Positions 15,003 to 23,527 of a stretch of 40,950 nt of DNA are shown in pieces. The position numbers were made by a program, and so were the translations under genes. Every line of letters begins with the position of its first letter. The stretch's first letter is position 1. The notes under the pieces were generated by a model that worked only from the letters and a program-made list of their open reading frames with translations, did no database searches and was not told where the DNA came from. The stretch covers positions 1 through 40,950 of the forward strand of contig DRHS01000150.1 in NCBI GenBank assembly GCA_011053095.1, read 5' to 3'. Source of the stretch: Bacteroides sp. GTDB taxonomy: Bacteria; Bacteroidota; Bacteroidia; Bacteroidales; SM23-62.

Positions 15003-16187
15003 TTAGATTAGGTGGGAAATGGCTATCCAGGCCATGGCTCCCATTCCTGTTTTCAGGGCTTCCTCGTCTATATTGAATGTGGGTGTGTGAAGCTCAAGGG
15101 GACTGAGCTTGTTTTTATCTCTAACACCCAGCCGGTACAATACTGAAGGGTATTTCTCTGCGAAAAAAGCAAAATCCTCAGCGGTCATCCTGATGTCAAG
15201 TTCCTCAACGGATTTATCACCGAGATAGGCAGATGCATATTCCATAGATTTGCGGGTTATTTCCGGATCATTAATGAGAGCAGGATAGCCTTCCACGATT
15301 TTTAATTCACAGGTAGCACCCATGCTTTCTGCGATTGACTGTGCCATATTAATCATCCGCTTATGAGCAGTCTTGCGCCATTTTTCATCCATGGTCCTGA
15401 AAGTTCCATCCATAGTAACTTCAGAGGGAATCACATTCATTGCTCCGTCAGCCACCACTTTGCCAAACGACAGTACAGTAGGCATTGAAGCTTCAGCATG
15501 CCGGCTGACAATCTGTTGCATGGCAACAAGGATATGTGCTGCAATAAGCACTGAATCGGTTGTATTATGGGGCATTGCTGCGTGTCCTCCCTTCCCTTTT
15601 ATTGTGATATATATCTCATCACTTGAAGCCATGTATTTACCTTCCCTAAATCCAAGATTTCCTGTGTACATCGGAGGATATACATGTTGTGCAATCATCA
15701 GTTCGGGCTCCTCACCGGCGAACAGATTTTCTTCCAACATCAGCTTTGCCCCACCCGGTGCTTTTTCTTCTCCCGGCTGGAAAACAAATTTTACTTTTCC
15801 TGAAAAATTGTCTTTGAGTTTATTGAGTATCAAGGCAGTGCCAATGAGTGATGCGGTATGGGCATCATGTCCGCAGGCATGCATTCTTCCATCATTGAGG
15901 GATCGGTAATTAAGATCGTTTTTTTCCTGTATGGGAAGGGCATCCATATCAGCTCTCAGTGCAATAATTCTACCCGGTTTGCTTCCTTCTACCTCCGCCA
16001 GGATCCCTGTACCGGCTATTCCCTTTTTATATAGGATTCCTGCCTTTTCCAGGGTACTTGCAATGAAATCTGCTGTTTCATGTTCATGGAATGACAATTC
16101 TGGGTTTCTGTGAATATGTCTTCGGATCTCAATGATCCCGGGGAAGAGTTCTTCGGATAATTCCTTTATAGTTTTTATCAGGCTCAT
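15003..16187 (-). CDS. M20-family metal-dependent amidohydrolase
   Basis: The 394-residue protein matches the M20D amidohydrolase/hippuricase group, which hydrolyses N-acyl amino acids. Zinc-binding motifs are visible in order: HRNPELSFHEHET near 26-38, MHACGHDAHTA near 103, and PGEEKAPGGAK near 137. A further His is in AQHVYPP and another near the C-terminus in ELHTPTFNID. The dimerisation domain lies about 180-290 with GKGGHAAMPHNTTD. No signal peptide is seen, so it is cytoplasmic. The true substrate cannot be told from sequence. It is the last gene of an apparent three-gene operon (large TolB-like protein, TSUP transporter, amidohydrolase), 16 bases after the transporter. Confidence 0.93.
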   Translation of the reverse strand: MSLIKTIKELSEELFPGIIEIRRHIHRNPELSFHEHETADFIASTLEKAGILYKKGIAGTGILAEVEGSKPGRIIALRADMDALPIQEKNDLNYRSLNDGRMHACGHDAHTASLIGTALILNKLKDNFSGKVKFVFQPGEEKAPGGAKLMLEENLFAGEEPELMIAQHVYPPMYTGNLGFREGKYMASSDEIYITIKGKGGHAAMPHNTTDSVLIAAHILVAMQQIVSRHAEASMPTVLSFGKVVADGAMNVIPSEVTMDGTFRTMDEKWRKTAHKRMINMAQSIAESMGATCELKIVEGYPALINDPEITRKSMEYASAYLGDKSVEELDIRMTAEDFAFFAEKYPSVLYRLGVRDKNKLSPLELHTPTFNIDEEALKTGMGAMAWIAISHLI

Positions 16188-16203
16188 TTGGATTTTTATT
16201 TTA

Positions 16204-16572
16204 TCAGGGCCAGAAGATCATTTTGGCACCGGCAACGAGCATTAGTCCCCCGAAAACCTTCTTAAGCGTTGCCGCAGGTAATTGAACTGCCAGCCGGGAC
16301 CCGAGGTAACTCCCTATAAAAAACACTGCAAGCAGCAGGAGAGAGTATTTAATATTTGTATATCCTTCCCTGTAATAATTAATAAAAGCCAGGAGTCCGA
16401 TGGGAGCCAGCATTATTCCCAGGCTTATGCCCTGTGCCTGGTGTTGGGTAAATCCGAGGAACAGGACCAGTGCCGGTACGATAATAATACCCCCTCCAAC
16501 ACCCAGGCTTCCACTGATGAAACCGGCAAGGAGTCCCACAATTGCAAGAATAATATATGTGTTTATACTCAT
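16204..16572 (-). CDS. TSUP-family (TauE/SafE) half-size membrane transporter
   Basis: The 122-residue protein consists of about four hydrophobic helices with the TSUP signature GLLAGFISGSLGVGGGIIIVPAL near the start. It continues through HQAQGISLGIMLAPIGLLAF and ends in VFGGLMLVAGAKM. Full-length TSUP transporters (sulfite, taurine or sulfoacetate exporters and relatives) have two such halves. This is one half, so it would have to dimerise to form a transporter. Half-length versions are common, so this need not be a truncation. It lies 10 bases downstream of the large TolB-like gene and 16 bases upstream of the amidohydrolase in the same orientation. The substrate is unknown. Confidence 0.88.
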   Translation of the reverse strand: MSINTYIILAIVGLLAGFISGSLGVGGGIIIVPALVLFLGFTQHQAQGISLGIMLAPIGLLAFINYYREGYTNIKYSLLLLAVFFIGSYLGSRLAVQLPAATLKKVFGGLMLVAGAKMIFWP

Positions 16573-16582
16573 AGGAATTAGT

Positions 16583-19500
16583 TTAGAAGTCCAGGTTCAT
16601 TGAGAAATAAAAAATCCTTGGAAGAACAATATAGTTTTCAATTCCCCAGGCCCAGTCCAGTCTTATCCAGTATCCCAGCAGCATTGAACGAACTCCGAAT
16701 CCATACCCGGCAACCAGGGGTTCGCGGTTTGAATCTATCGTTATGGTCAGTGGTCCATTTTCGATCACTTCGTTATCGTATGCATTCTCCCCAGACCATG
16801 GGTGGGCTCCGTTCCATGCAGTTCCAAGGTCAGTAAAACCCACTACCATGAAATTATTAAGGAAATTATTGCTCAGGGGATGGTTTGCAAAATAACGGAT
16901 CAGGGGCCAGCGTAATTCAGTATTTGCAACGGCAAACCGGTCTCCGTTTCGAATGTTCTGGGTAAATCCCCTCATATTTGTCGCCAGAGTCTGATAAACA
17001 TAATTTTTTGAGTAATCGATTGGGACGCTCTGGTCAAATTGCTGCACCTTGGATGAAAAATTAATCCAGTTATCCACTGAGCCCATGTAATAAATCAGGC
17101 GGCTGCGGCCAAAAGATGCTCCGGTTGCGAAACGGTTCGCCCAGATAAGGGTCCTGTGGATCTTGACATAATGCCTTGCATCCACTCCCACAGTATAAAG
17201 ATCCCACCTGTTCCCGTTAATTTGCTGGTGAGCTTCAACAAAAGTTTTCAGCCTGGTACCATGATAAAGATTTTGTCCCAGGTAACGCGTATTATCAAAA
17301 ATATAGGCCAGATTAACTCCTGCCCAGTATTTTGTGTAATTGGGTTCAGTCAATGCATTCAGATCGGTTGCCAGGGGTACAATGTTGTCCTGGCGTCCGT
17401 GAAGTGTACCCTCGAACGCTGAAACCTGGTTAAAGGGCCAGCGCAGCTTATACATAAGGTTATGGGAGAAAAATTTACTATAAAATTCCTTTTTCTCTTC
17501 ATTGGTATACAGACTCTTAAAAATCTGGCGATGGAAGATCATGGTTTTATTTAGCCTTCTTTTCAGGTTCTCAAAACTCAGGAGGTACTCGTTGCTGTCA
17601 AAATCTGCGGAGAGCCTGACCCCACCGGTCAGTTTATAATCCTCGAACAGGTCGTTGGTCCCGAGTTTGAACATTATGTTAAATCCCGGATTATAGTAAA
17701 CGGCACCTCCTGTAAATGTCTGGTAGGAAGCGCTGAGGAAACTGAAATCTATCTGGTTGGCGACATAATTTGTATAGAAAGCGGTCTCATAAATCCTGGG
17801 TGTTGGCCTTACAAAGGAGGCGGTGTCGAGGACAAGATTGAGATTATCACCGGCAAACTGCTCATTATAGTAGTTCAACTTTTCCCGCTCAAATACATAG
17901 TTATTAATATCAATTACCTGCCTCTCAAGGTTGATCGTATCTGAGGCATCTGTAATGATCTTGTTGTTCTCGATCTCCTGAATAGAAATTACTTCCTTTT
18001 TAATTCTTTTCAGGCTGTCAATTTCCACGAGTTTTTTAGTATAATCATTTCTGAAACTCGTATTGATGAATTCTCCCCCGAATAAATTCGGACCGGGATC
18101 AAGTTGATCCTGGTAAATATAATACCGATCATCGTGCATGACAATTTCAGCATATTGCCCGGTCTCCGGATTATAATCATGCTCAAGAATGTTGCGGCCG
18201 TAATTTGATATGGGGTAGGACTGGGAAAAATAGCGGTAATGCGTAGCAGTGTCAATAAAACTGATTGTACTGTCAAAATCAGCTACGAACCGGTTGATAA
18301 TTCCATTTTGGTCGCTCAGGTATGTGAACTTGTTCGGTCCAATGGCAAAAGGCTGAACATCATTTTCAAAATGATGTTCAGATACTTTACGGATCTCTTT
18401 CTTACGGCTAGCATAGTCTATGACATAGAGATTCTGTGACAAATACCTGCTGTTCAGAGGTTTTCCATTAACATGATAATCCGTGGTATCAAATGGCCGG
18501 TTGGATGAAAATATTATTTGTTTTGAGTTATTGATAAACCTGGGATTGAAATCATCATAAATATCATTTGTAAGTCTTTCGTTTGTACCGGCAGATATGG
18601 TATGAACATAGATATCCGCCTGTCCACGGTTAATCCCTGAAAGAACGATTTTAAATCCATCATTGGAGTAATCAAAATCCAGTATCTTCTCGAAGAAAAT
18701 AATATTTCTTTCTGTAAGTTCTTTCGTTTCGAGCATATAATAATACAGGGATAGTCCACCCTCTTCTTCCGTAATAAATGAAAGTATCCTTCCGGTGGGA
18801 TGCCAGGCCAGGATGGGATAGGTTAAATCCGGAATCTGGTCAATACGGTGTTCCCGTCGCAGTAACTTCTTGGTTTTTCCCGATTGGCTGTCATGCAGGT
18901 ATACCTTGTATTGTCCATTTTCGTTTGTAGCATAGGCAATCTTATTTCCATCCGGACTGATTTTTACCTGGTTAAAGACCTTTTTCCTGTCTGGTTTTTT
19001 GAGTATTCTCCCATCTTCAGGCATCTCCCTGTCTACAAGGCTTTCATCATACTGTTCTGTATAATAGGCCCTCCAGTCATTCGACAGGTCTTTTATTGAA
19101 AATCCAAGGACATAGAGGAATCCGCTGTTGGAATTCTTATTTATTTTGGTAAGATAGAGAATATTGGGTATTACGGAAGCGCCGTATGTCTCTGCTACAT
19201 ACTTCCAGAAAGAATGTCCTGCATACTTGGCATCATCTCCCGTAAGCCAGTTAAACCTCTCATATTCACCGCTCAGCATCCCATCTCTGACAAAATTCTC
19301 CACCTCAAAATCCCAGTCCCTCGACATAAAGGAAACCAATCCCTCCATGTACCAGTCAGGCAGATTGATCAGGGTGGAGTTAGTGAAATTCTCCTTGAAA
19401 TCATTTCCGTAGAGCATCTCATTAATGATTACCTCGGCGATTGCAGCAGATATTTGCTGCTCGAATTTTTTATGGTCACCGTCGAAGTAGATGAATACCT

Positions 19501-19885
19501 TGTTGCGGATAACTTTGGTAATACCCCCTGTATTGGAATCTTCCTTCCCGGATACCAGTCCGATATTACTTTGCCTGAAATCAGAAAGTTTATTGTAAAC
19601 GATGAATATCAGGCGCTTCTCAAAGGTGTAATCAAAAAAATCCTCAGCTCTGATAATCTCTTCAGAAAGAAAATCAGTCGTGTAGTTGGCCAGGCCTTTT
19701 CCCTGTTGATTGAAATAGGTGTCAAATTTTTCGAAACGGTAGAAATACCAGTAGAAATCATTATACTGCACCCGGTTTTTTCCAAAAGTCATCTGGGTGC
19801 CATAATGAAACTGGCCTGATAATTGGAGAGAGAAACCCAGGCAGAGAATTAGAAATACACTGTATTTTTTTAAGATGCGAATCAT
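16583..19885 (-). CDS. Large secreted TolB-like protein with C-terminal beta-barrel domain
   Basis: The 1100-residue protein begins with a signal peptide (hydrophobic stretch FLILCLGFSLQLSGQ). It continues with a basic-secretory/peptidase-MA-like domain (about 30-290: LPDWYMEGLVSFMSRDWD, but no clear HExxH zinc motif). A WD40-like/TolB beta-propeller follows (about 300-560: ISPDGNKIAYATNENGQYKV, FSNDGFKIVLSG, FSSNRPFDTTD). The C-terminal half is rich in beta-strands (about 700-1100) and ends in FYFSMNLDF, as an outer-membrane barrel strand would. It resembles the Bacteroidota proteins often annotated as translocation protein TolB. Function is unknown. It is the first gene of a probable operon with the TSUP transporter and M20 amidohydrolase, and a -7-like TAACTTTG lies upstream. 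Confidence 0.78.
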   Translation of the reverse strand: MIRILKKYSVFLILCLGFSLQLSGQFHYGTQMTFGKNRVQYNDFYWYFYRFEKFDTYFNQQGKGLANYTTDFLSEEIIRAEDFFDYTFEKRLIFIVYNKLSDFRQSNIGLVSGKEDSNTGGITKVIRNKVFIYFDGDHKKFEQQISAAIAEVIINEMLYGNDFKENFTNSTLINLPDWYMEGLVSFMSRDWDFEVENFVRDGMLSGEYERFNWLTGDDAKYAGHSFWKYVAETYGASVIPNILYLTKINKNSNSGFLYVLGFSIKDLSNDWRAYYTEQYDESLVDREMPEDGRILKKPDRKKVFNQVKISPDGNKIAYATNENGQYKVYLHDSQSGKTKKLLRREHRIDQIPDLTYPILAWHPTGRILSFITEEEGGLSLYYYMLETKELTERNIIFFEKILDFDYSNDGFKIVLSGINRGQADIYVHTISAGTNERLTNDIYDDFNPRFINNSKQIIFSSNRPFDTTDYHVNGKPLNSRYLSQNLYVIDYASRKKEIRKVSEHHFENDVQPFAIGPNKFTYLSDQNGIINRFVADFDSTISFIDTATHYRYFSQSYPISNYGRNILEHDYNPETGQYAEIVMHDDRYYIYQDQLDPGPNLFGGEFINTSFRNDYTKKLVEIDSLKRIKKEVISIQEIENNKIITDASDTINLERQVIDINNYVFEREKLNYYNEQFAGDNLNLVLDTASFVRPTPRIYETAFYTNYVANQIDFSFLSASYQTFTGGAVYYNPGFNIMFKLGTNDLFEDYKLTGGVRLSADFDSNEYLLSFENLKRRLNKTMIFHRQIFKSLYTNEEKKEFYSKFFSHNLMYKLRWPFNQVSAFEGTLHGRQDNIVPLATDLNALTEPNYTKYWAGVNLAYIFDNTRYLGQNLYHGTRLKTFVEAHQQINGNRWDLYTVGVDARHYVKIHRTLIWANRFATGASFGRSRLIYYMGSVDNWINFSSKVQQFDQSVPIDYSKNYVYQTLATNMRGFTQNIRNGDRFAVANTELRWPLIRYFANHPLSNNFLNNFMVVGFTDLGTAWNGAHPWSGENAYDNEVIENGPLTITIDSNREPLVAGYGFGVRSMLLGYWIRLDWAWGIENYIVLPRIFYFSMNLDF

Positions 19886-19917
19886 GTGCGGTGGACTTAT
19901 TCATCGCCATAGCGAAG

Positions 19918-19925
19918 CAAAGTTA
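19918..19925 (-). promoter_or_regulatory. Putative -7 element of the TolB-like operon (TAACTTTG)
   Basis: The minus strand reads TAACTTTG, an exact TAnnTTTG match about 33 bases before the ATG of the large gene. The -33 element is unclear. Confidence 0.45.
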
Positions 19926-20052
19926 ACTATTATTTAATCAAATTTGCACGCAACCATTGAATTTGAAGCCTAGTCATATGGTTGTATAAACCTTTTATAT
20001 TTAAACAGATATTTATTATTTTTGTTATATAGAAAGATAGCTTATTTAAGAG

Positions 20053-20060
20053 TACCTTTG
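20053..20060 (+). promoter_or_regulatory. Putative -7 element of the DUF1573 gene (TACCTTTG)
   Basis: TACCTTTG matches TAnnTTTG and ends 20 bases before the ATG, with TTTTTG further upstream at 20019-20024 (28-base spacing, longer than usual). Confidence 0.45.
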
Positions 20061-20080
20061 TCAACAAATAAAGTGAGAAA

Positions 20081-21181
20081 ATGAAAAAAGCATATTTAAT
20101 TCCGTTTTTATTGATTTTACCCCTGATAATAATCAATGCCCAGACCAAGCAGGCAAATATGTCCTTCGATTTTGAGTCTCATGATTTTGGCAAAATCGAT
20201 GAGGCCAAGGGACCTGTTACCGTGAACTTCGAATTTACCAATACCGGAAGCCAGCCCCTGTTAGTCAAACAGGTGCATGCAAGTTGCGGCTGCACTTCCC
20301 CAAACTGGTCAAAAGAGCCTGTCCTTCCGGGCAAAAAGGGATTTGTCAGTGCAACATATAATCCAAAGAACAGGCCCGGACCCTTCAGCAAAACCGTTAC
20401 GGTAACATCCAATGCCTCCACACCGAACAAGGTGCTGACCATTAAAGGAAATGTTGAACCAAAGCCTCAAACGCTGGAAGATGTATACCGGTATAATATG
20501 AGTAATAAGATCCGGCTCAAGACCAATCATATGAGTTTTGCCAGGGTTGTTAAGGACAAGGAAGGGACACAAACAGTTGAGATCGTGAATGTTTCGGAAA
20601 AACCTGTAAGCATTGGGTTCAACAAGGTACCCGCCCATCTGAAAATTTCAGCTAATCCTGAAACACTGAAGCCCGGAGAGAAGGGGGTGCTGACCGGAAC
20701 CTATGATTCCAAGCTAAAGAATGACTGGGGATTTGTTATTGACAGGGTGGATATTACACTTGACGGACAGTACAATGCTTCCAACAGGCTTACCGTAAGT
20801 GCAACCATTGAAGAGGACTTCGGCAGCCTGTCTGCAGAAGAAAAAGCCAATGCACCTGCTATTGCTTTTGACAACAACACTTTCGACTTTGCCAATATCA
20901 AACAGGGTGAAAAAGTTGAACATGTGTTCACGATCAGTAATAATGGGAACTCCGAACTTTTCATTCGTAAGGTGAAGGCCAGTTGCGGGTGTACAGCAGT
21001 CATCCCTGCCAAAGATATGGTGCCGGCAGGTGAGAGCACAACCATGAAGGTTATTTTCGACTCAAGAGGTAAGATTGGAAAGCAGAACAAGACCATTACC
21101 ATAATCTCCAACGATCCAAAACATCCAAGGAGTATAGTATGGGTAAAGGGCGTGGTAGCTGAGGCTGCTTCCTCTAACTAG
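20081..21181 (+). CDS. Exported protein with two DUF1573 domains
   Basis: The 366-residue protein has a signal peptide (MKKAYLIPFLLILPLIIINAQ) and two copies of the DUF1573 (ASH/MSP-like beta-sandwich) domain. The first copy is near 28-125, with FESHDFGKIDEAKGPVTVNF and HASCGCTSPNW. The second is near 265-360, with FDNNTFDFANIKQGEKVEHV and KASCGCTAVIPAK. Between them is a less similar immunoglobulin-like stretch (IRLKTNHMSFARV, about 145-250). The CGC motif in each copy is a hallmark of this domain and may form a disulfide. The domain is widespread in Bacteroidota, is thought to sit in the periplasm, and has no assigned function. The gene is monocistronic and convergent with the glycosyltransferases. 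Confidence 0.9.
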   Translation: MKKAYLIPFLLILPLIIINAQTKQANMSFDFESHDFGKIDEAKGPVTVNFEFTNTGSQPLLVKQVHASCGCTSPNWSKEPVLPGKKGFVSATYNPKNRPGPFSKTVTVTSNASTPNKVLTIKGNVEPKPQTLEDVYRYNMSNKIRLKTNHMSFARVVKDKEGTQTVEIVNVSEKPVSIGFNKVPAHLKISANPETLKPGEKGVLTGTYDSKLKNDWGFVIDRVDITLDGQYNASNRLTVSATIEEDFGSLSAEEKANAPAIAFDNNTFDFANIKQGEKVEHVFTISNNGNSELFIRKVKASCGCTAVIPAKDMVPAGESTTMKVIFDSRGKIGKQNKTITIISNDPKHPRSIVWVKGVVAEAASSN

Positions 21182-21199
21182 TAATCTTATCCCAAGTAA

Positions 21200-22018
21200 T
21201 TATTTCCGGATGCCGTAGGGCGTATAGGTTACTTCCTGCATATTGTTTTCTTCCATGATTCTGAGGTTGCTTTCCTCACGCGGAAGAATCGCATGATATA
21301 GATGATATTGAATGGCTATATGTTTCAGGGTCTGTACCTTCATGCCATTCCTTCGGAGTCGGAATTCAAGATCGGTATCCTCTCCGACAGCAGGGTGAAG
21401 GAACCTCTCGTCGAAACCATTAACTTCCATAATATCCTTTTTGTAGAGAGAGAAATGCGAACCCAATACCCCCTTGTCCTTCCTGTTAATTCTGGAGCGC
21501 AGAAAGGGACTCCTTAGGTAGATGGCATTCTCAGAATGTATGTTCTTGTTCCGGAGACTGTCCCATGCCATTCTTAACATATAGGATCCCCAAAGCCTGC
21601 CTTTCGTGATTTTACTGGGGGTAATCTCATCAGAAAGTCTTGGGGAAAGGTTCACCCTTCGTCCGGCGATAATCCACTTTTCCATCCGGTGGGAATAATG
21701 TTCTTCCAGACACCTCTGATGCAAAATGCAGTCGCCGTCAATAAATACAAGGTAATCGCTCCGGGAGGCTACAATGGCCTTGTTGAGGATTATATTTTTT
21801 CTCCATCCATCGTCCTCATGCCAGACATGTCTGATGTTTATTTTATTGGACTGAATTATATCTTCCAACTCCGCTGTGACCTTCCCGGATGACCCATCGT
21901 CTGCAATGATAACCTCAAAATCAGAGAAACTCTGTAGCTCAAGGCTTGCGAGAATCAGTCTCAGGTTGTCAAGTTTGTTGTAGAAGGATATTATAAGTGA
22001 AAGTCCCGGTGCATCCAT
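21200..22018 (-). CDS. Family 2 glycosyltransferase
   Basis: The 272-residue protein is a GT-A fold GT2 glycosyltransferase. It has LIISFYNKLDNLRLILASLELQ at the start, the nucleotide-binding DDGSS at about 41-45, the metal site IDGDCIL (DxD) at about 93-99, and a C-terminal galactosyltransferase-like segment NGFDERFLHPAVGEDTDLEFR. The acceptor and sugar are not evident. Such enzymes build LPS core or surface polysaccharide in the cytoplasm. It lies 3 bases downstream of a second glycosyltransferase on the same strand, so the two form an operon and likely act in the same glycan pathway. Confidence 0.92.
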   Translation of the reverse strand: MDAPGLSLIISFYNKLDNLRLILASLELQSFSDFEVIIADDGSSGKVTAELEDIIQSNKINIRHVWHEDDGWRKNIILNKAIVASRSDYLVFIDGDCILHQRCLEEHYSHRMEKWIIAGRRVNLSPRLSDEITPSKITKGRLWGSYMLRMAWDSLRNKNIHSENAIYLRSPFLRSRINRKDKGVLGSHFSLYKKDIMEVNGFDERFLHPAVGEDTDLEFRLRRNGMKVQTLKHIAIQYHLYHAILPREESNLRIMEENNMQEVTYTPYGIRK

Positions 22019-22021
22019 ATC

Positions 22022-23002
22022 TTAATTATCTGTTTTTGTAAGGATTTTCATGATATACCTTGCCCTGGCCTCATCGCTGTGATATTCTCTTGCATATGCG
22101 GCACCTCTTGCAGTAATATTTTCCCTTTTTTCAGAATTATTCAGGTAATAAGTACAGAGATCAATTAAATCAGATGCATCTTCCTTGCAAAATACTATTT
22201 CCTCACCTGAACGGAAATCATCAGGTATAACAATATTCAAGGGCTGGCTTATCATAAAACTCCCAACTGCCGGTATTTCCCAGTAGCGAAGTGTATCCCA
22301 TCCACCCCCCCGGAAACTCAAGCCGATGGTACAGGCAGCAAGTTCCTGCAGATAAAATTTACCCTTTCTTTTATACTTTTTAAATTCCTGGTTTCTGTGC
22401 GTTCCATTTTCCCGGCAATCAAAACGGTCTTCAAGCATTTCAAGTACCCTTGTACGGATTGGATGCCCTTCCACAGCCCAGAATGCAACCTGGTATTTTT
22501 TTTGTACCCTTAAAGCCGGAATGCGGTCATAGTTTACCGAAAGGGGCAGGGGATAGACATTTTCAGGATAACTGGTATTTTTCAGAAATTCTCTTTTAAA
22601 TATTTTATCAAATGGACGCAAGGAAATTGACTGCTCATAGAGTCCGGGATGCCCCATTCTTTCCAGGTCACCGCCAAATTCTTCCCGGTCCCCTCCATCA
22701 ATAAAAACCACAGGTTTATCAGCCGGTATATCTGAAACGATTGACAGGTATGCCTGGAAACAATCCGGTTTGGCTGCTGCTACCAGGACCACATCATATT
22801 TTTTTTTATTGGTCAGGAGAGGATTAAATATGCCTTTCCGGCTTGTAGGGATATTTTTTGGATATGTTTTATAGGGGATATGGTATCTTGGATTCCACTT
22901 CAGCTCAATCATATTCTCTGGTCCAAGAACCTTGATCAGTCCACTGTAGGTCAGATCCGCCAGGTAATCATATTTACGGGAGCCGATAAAAAGAATCTTC
23001 AT
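22022..23002 (-). CDS. GT-B glycosyltransferase, CgeB-like
   Basis: The 326-residue protein has the features of a GT-B (group 1-like) glycosyltransferase. It opens with MKILFIGSRKYDYL, contains VVLVAAAKPDCFQAYL and VVFIDGGDREEFGG in the N-terminal Rossmann-like half, and has LQELAACTIGLSFRGGGWDTLRYWEIPAVGSFMISQ in the C-terminal half. The latter is typical of the CgeB/glyco_trans_1_2 C-terminal domain with an acidic donor-binding residue. The specific sugar is not predictable. It is the first gene of a two-gene operon with the GT2 enzyme. No signal peptide is present. I rate the fold as sure and the detailed subfamily as moderate. Confidence 0.82.
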   Translation of the reverse strand: MKILFIGSRKYDYLADLTYSGLIKVLGPENMIELKWNPRYHIPYKTYPKNIPTSRKGIFNPLLTNKKKYDVVLVAAAKPDCFQAYLSIVSDIPADKPVVFIDGGDREEFGGDLERMGHPGLYEQSISLRPFDKIFKREFLKNTSYPENVYPLPLSVNYDRIPALRVQKKYQVAFWAVEGHPIRTRVLEMLEDRFDCRENGTHRNQEFKKYKRKGKFYLQELAACTIGLSFRGGGWDTLRYWEIPAVGSFMISQPLNIVIPDDFRSGEEIVFCKEDASDLIDLCTYYLNNSEKRENITARGAAYAREYHSDEARARYIMKILTKTDN

Positions 23003-23049
23003 TTATAGAATTATTCGTAGATAAAAGTACAAGAATTCCCGATTTTTCA

Positions 23050-23057
23050 TATTTTTG
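23050..23057 (+). promoter_or_regulatory. Putative -7 element of the thioredoxin-like gene (TATTTTTG)
   Basis: TATTTTTG matches TAnnTTTG and would leave a leader of about 28 bases before the ATG at 23092. No good -33 element was found. Confidence 0.4.
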
Positions 23058-23091
23058 TATCGATAAATCTATATATATAAATGATTTCAGT

Positions 23092-23436
23092 ATGACACTT
23101 CACACAAATCTTAAACACATCGACAGTGAACCCGAATACAATGAGGCGCTGAGTGAAAATGAAAATGTAATGATCTGCTGCGGGCGAATGGGTCCCATGT
23201 GTATTCCCGTTTACCAGTCAATGATCGAAATGGAATCCACTTATCAGGAAGTTGCATTCATGGACTTTGCATTTGATTCACCGGCTGCTCATATTATCAG
23301 AAAGCTGCCTGAATGTAGTGGTTTTATGGGACTTCCCTTTACGGTATATTATAAGAATGGAAAAATAGTTGCTGCCACCTCAAGTATTCAGACCAAGGAA
23401 CAAATACAAGAGATACTTGACCGGGAATTTACCTGA
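23092..23436 (+). CDS. Thioredoxin-fold protein with a noncanonical CCGRMGPMC centre
   Basis: The 114-residue protein looks like a stand-alone thioredoxin fold, with FMDFAFDSPAAHIIRKLP as the central strand-helix part, a cis-proline-like MGLPFTVYYKNG near residue 85, and a C-terminal helix IQEILDREF. Where thioredoxin has WCGPC, this protein has two adjacent cysteines (C29, C30) followed seven residues later by C37, in CCGRMGPMC. A disulfide between C29/C30 and C37 would span more residues than in thioredoxins. No signal peptide, so cytoplasmic. I recall similar Bacteroidota proteins annotated simply as thioredoxin family. Function is unknown. Confidence 0.82.
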   Translation: MTLHTNLKHIDSEPEYNEALSENENVMICCGRMGPMCIPVYQSMIEMESTYQEVAFMDFAFDSPAAHIIRKLPECSGFMGLPFTVYYKNGKIVAATSSIQTKEQIQEILDREFT

Positions 23437-23527
23437 TCCTGTCGGCTGTTCTTAATCAGGGACAGTCCCGGGAAACAAATCCTTTTCTTTTTATTAATTT
23501 CGTTTCGTCGAAACACGGAGCTGATTA

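Noticed and set aside
15373-15909. A 178-codon frame opposite to the M20 amidohydrolase
   Set aside because: Shadow of the M20 zinc-enzyme gene. It is Ser/Pro/Cys-rich and has no start signal.
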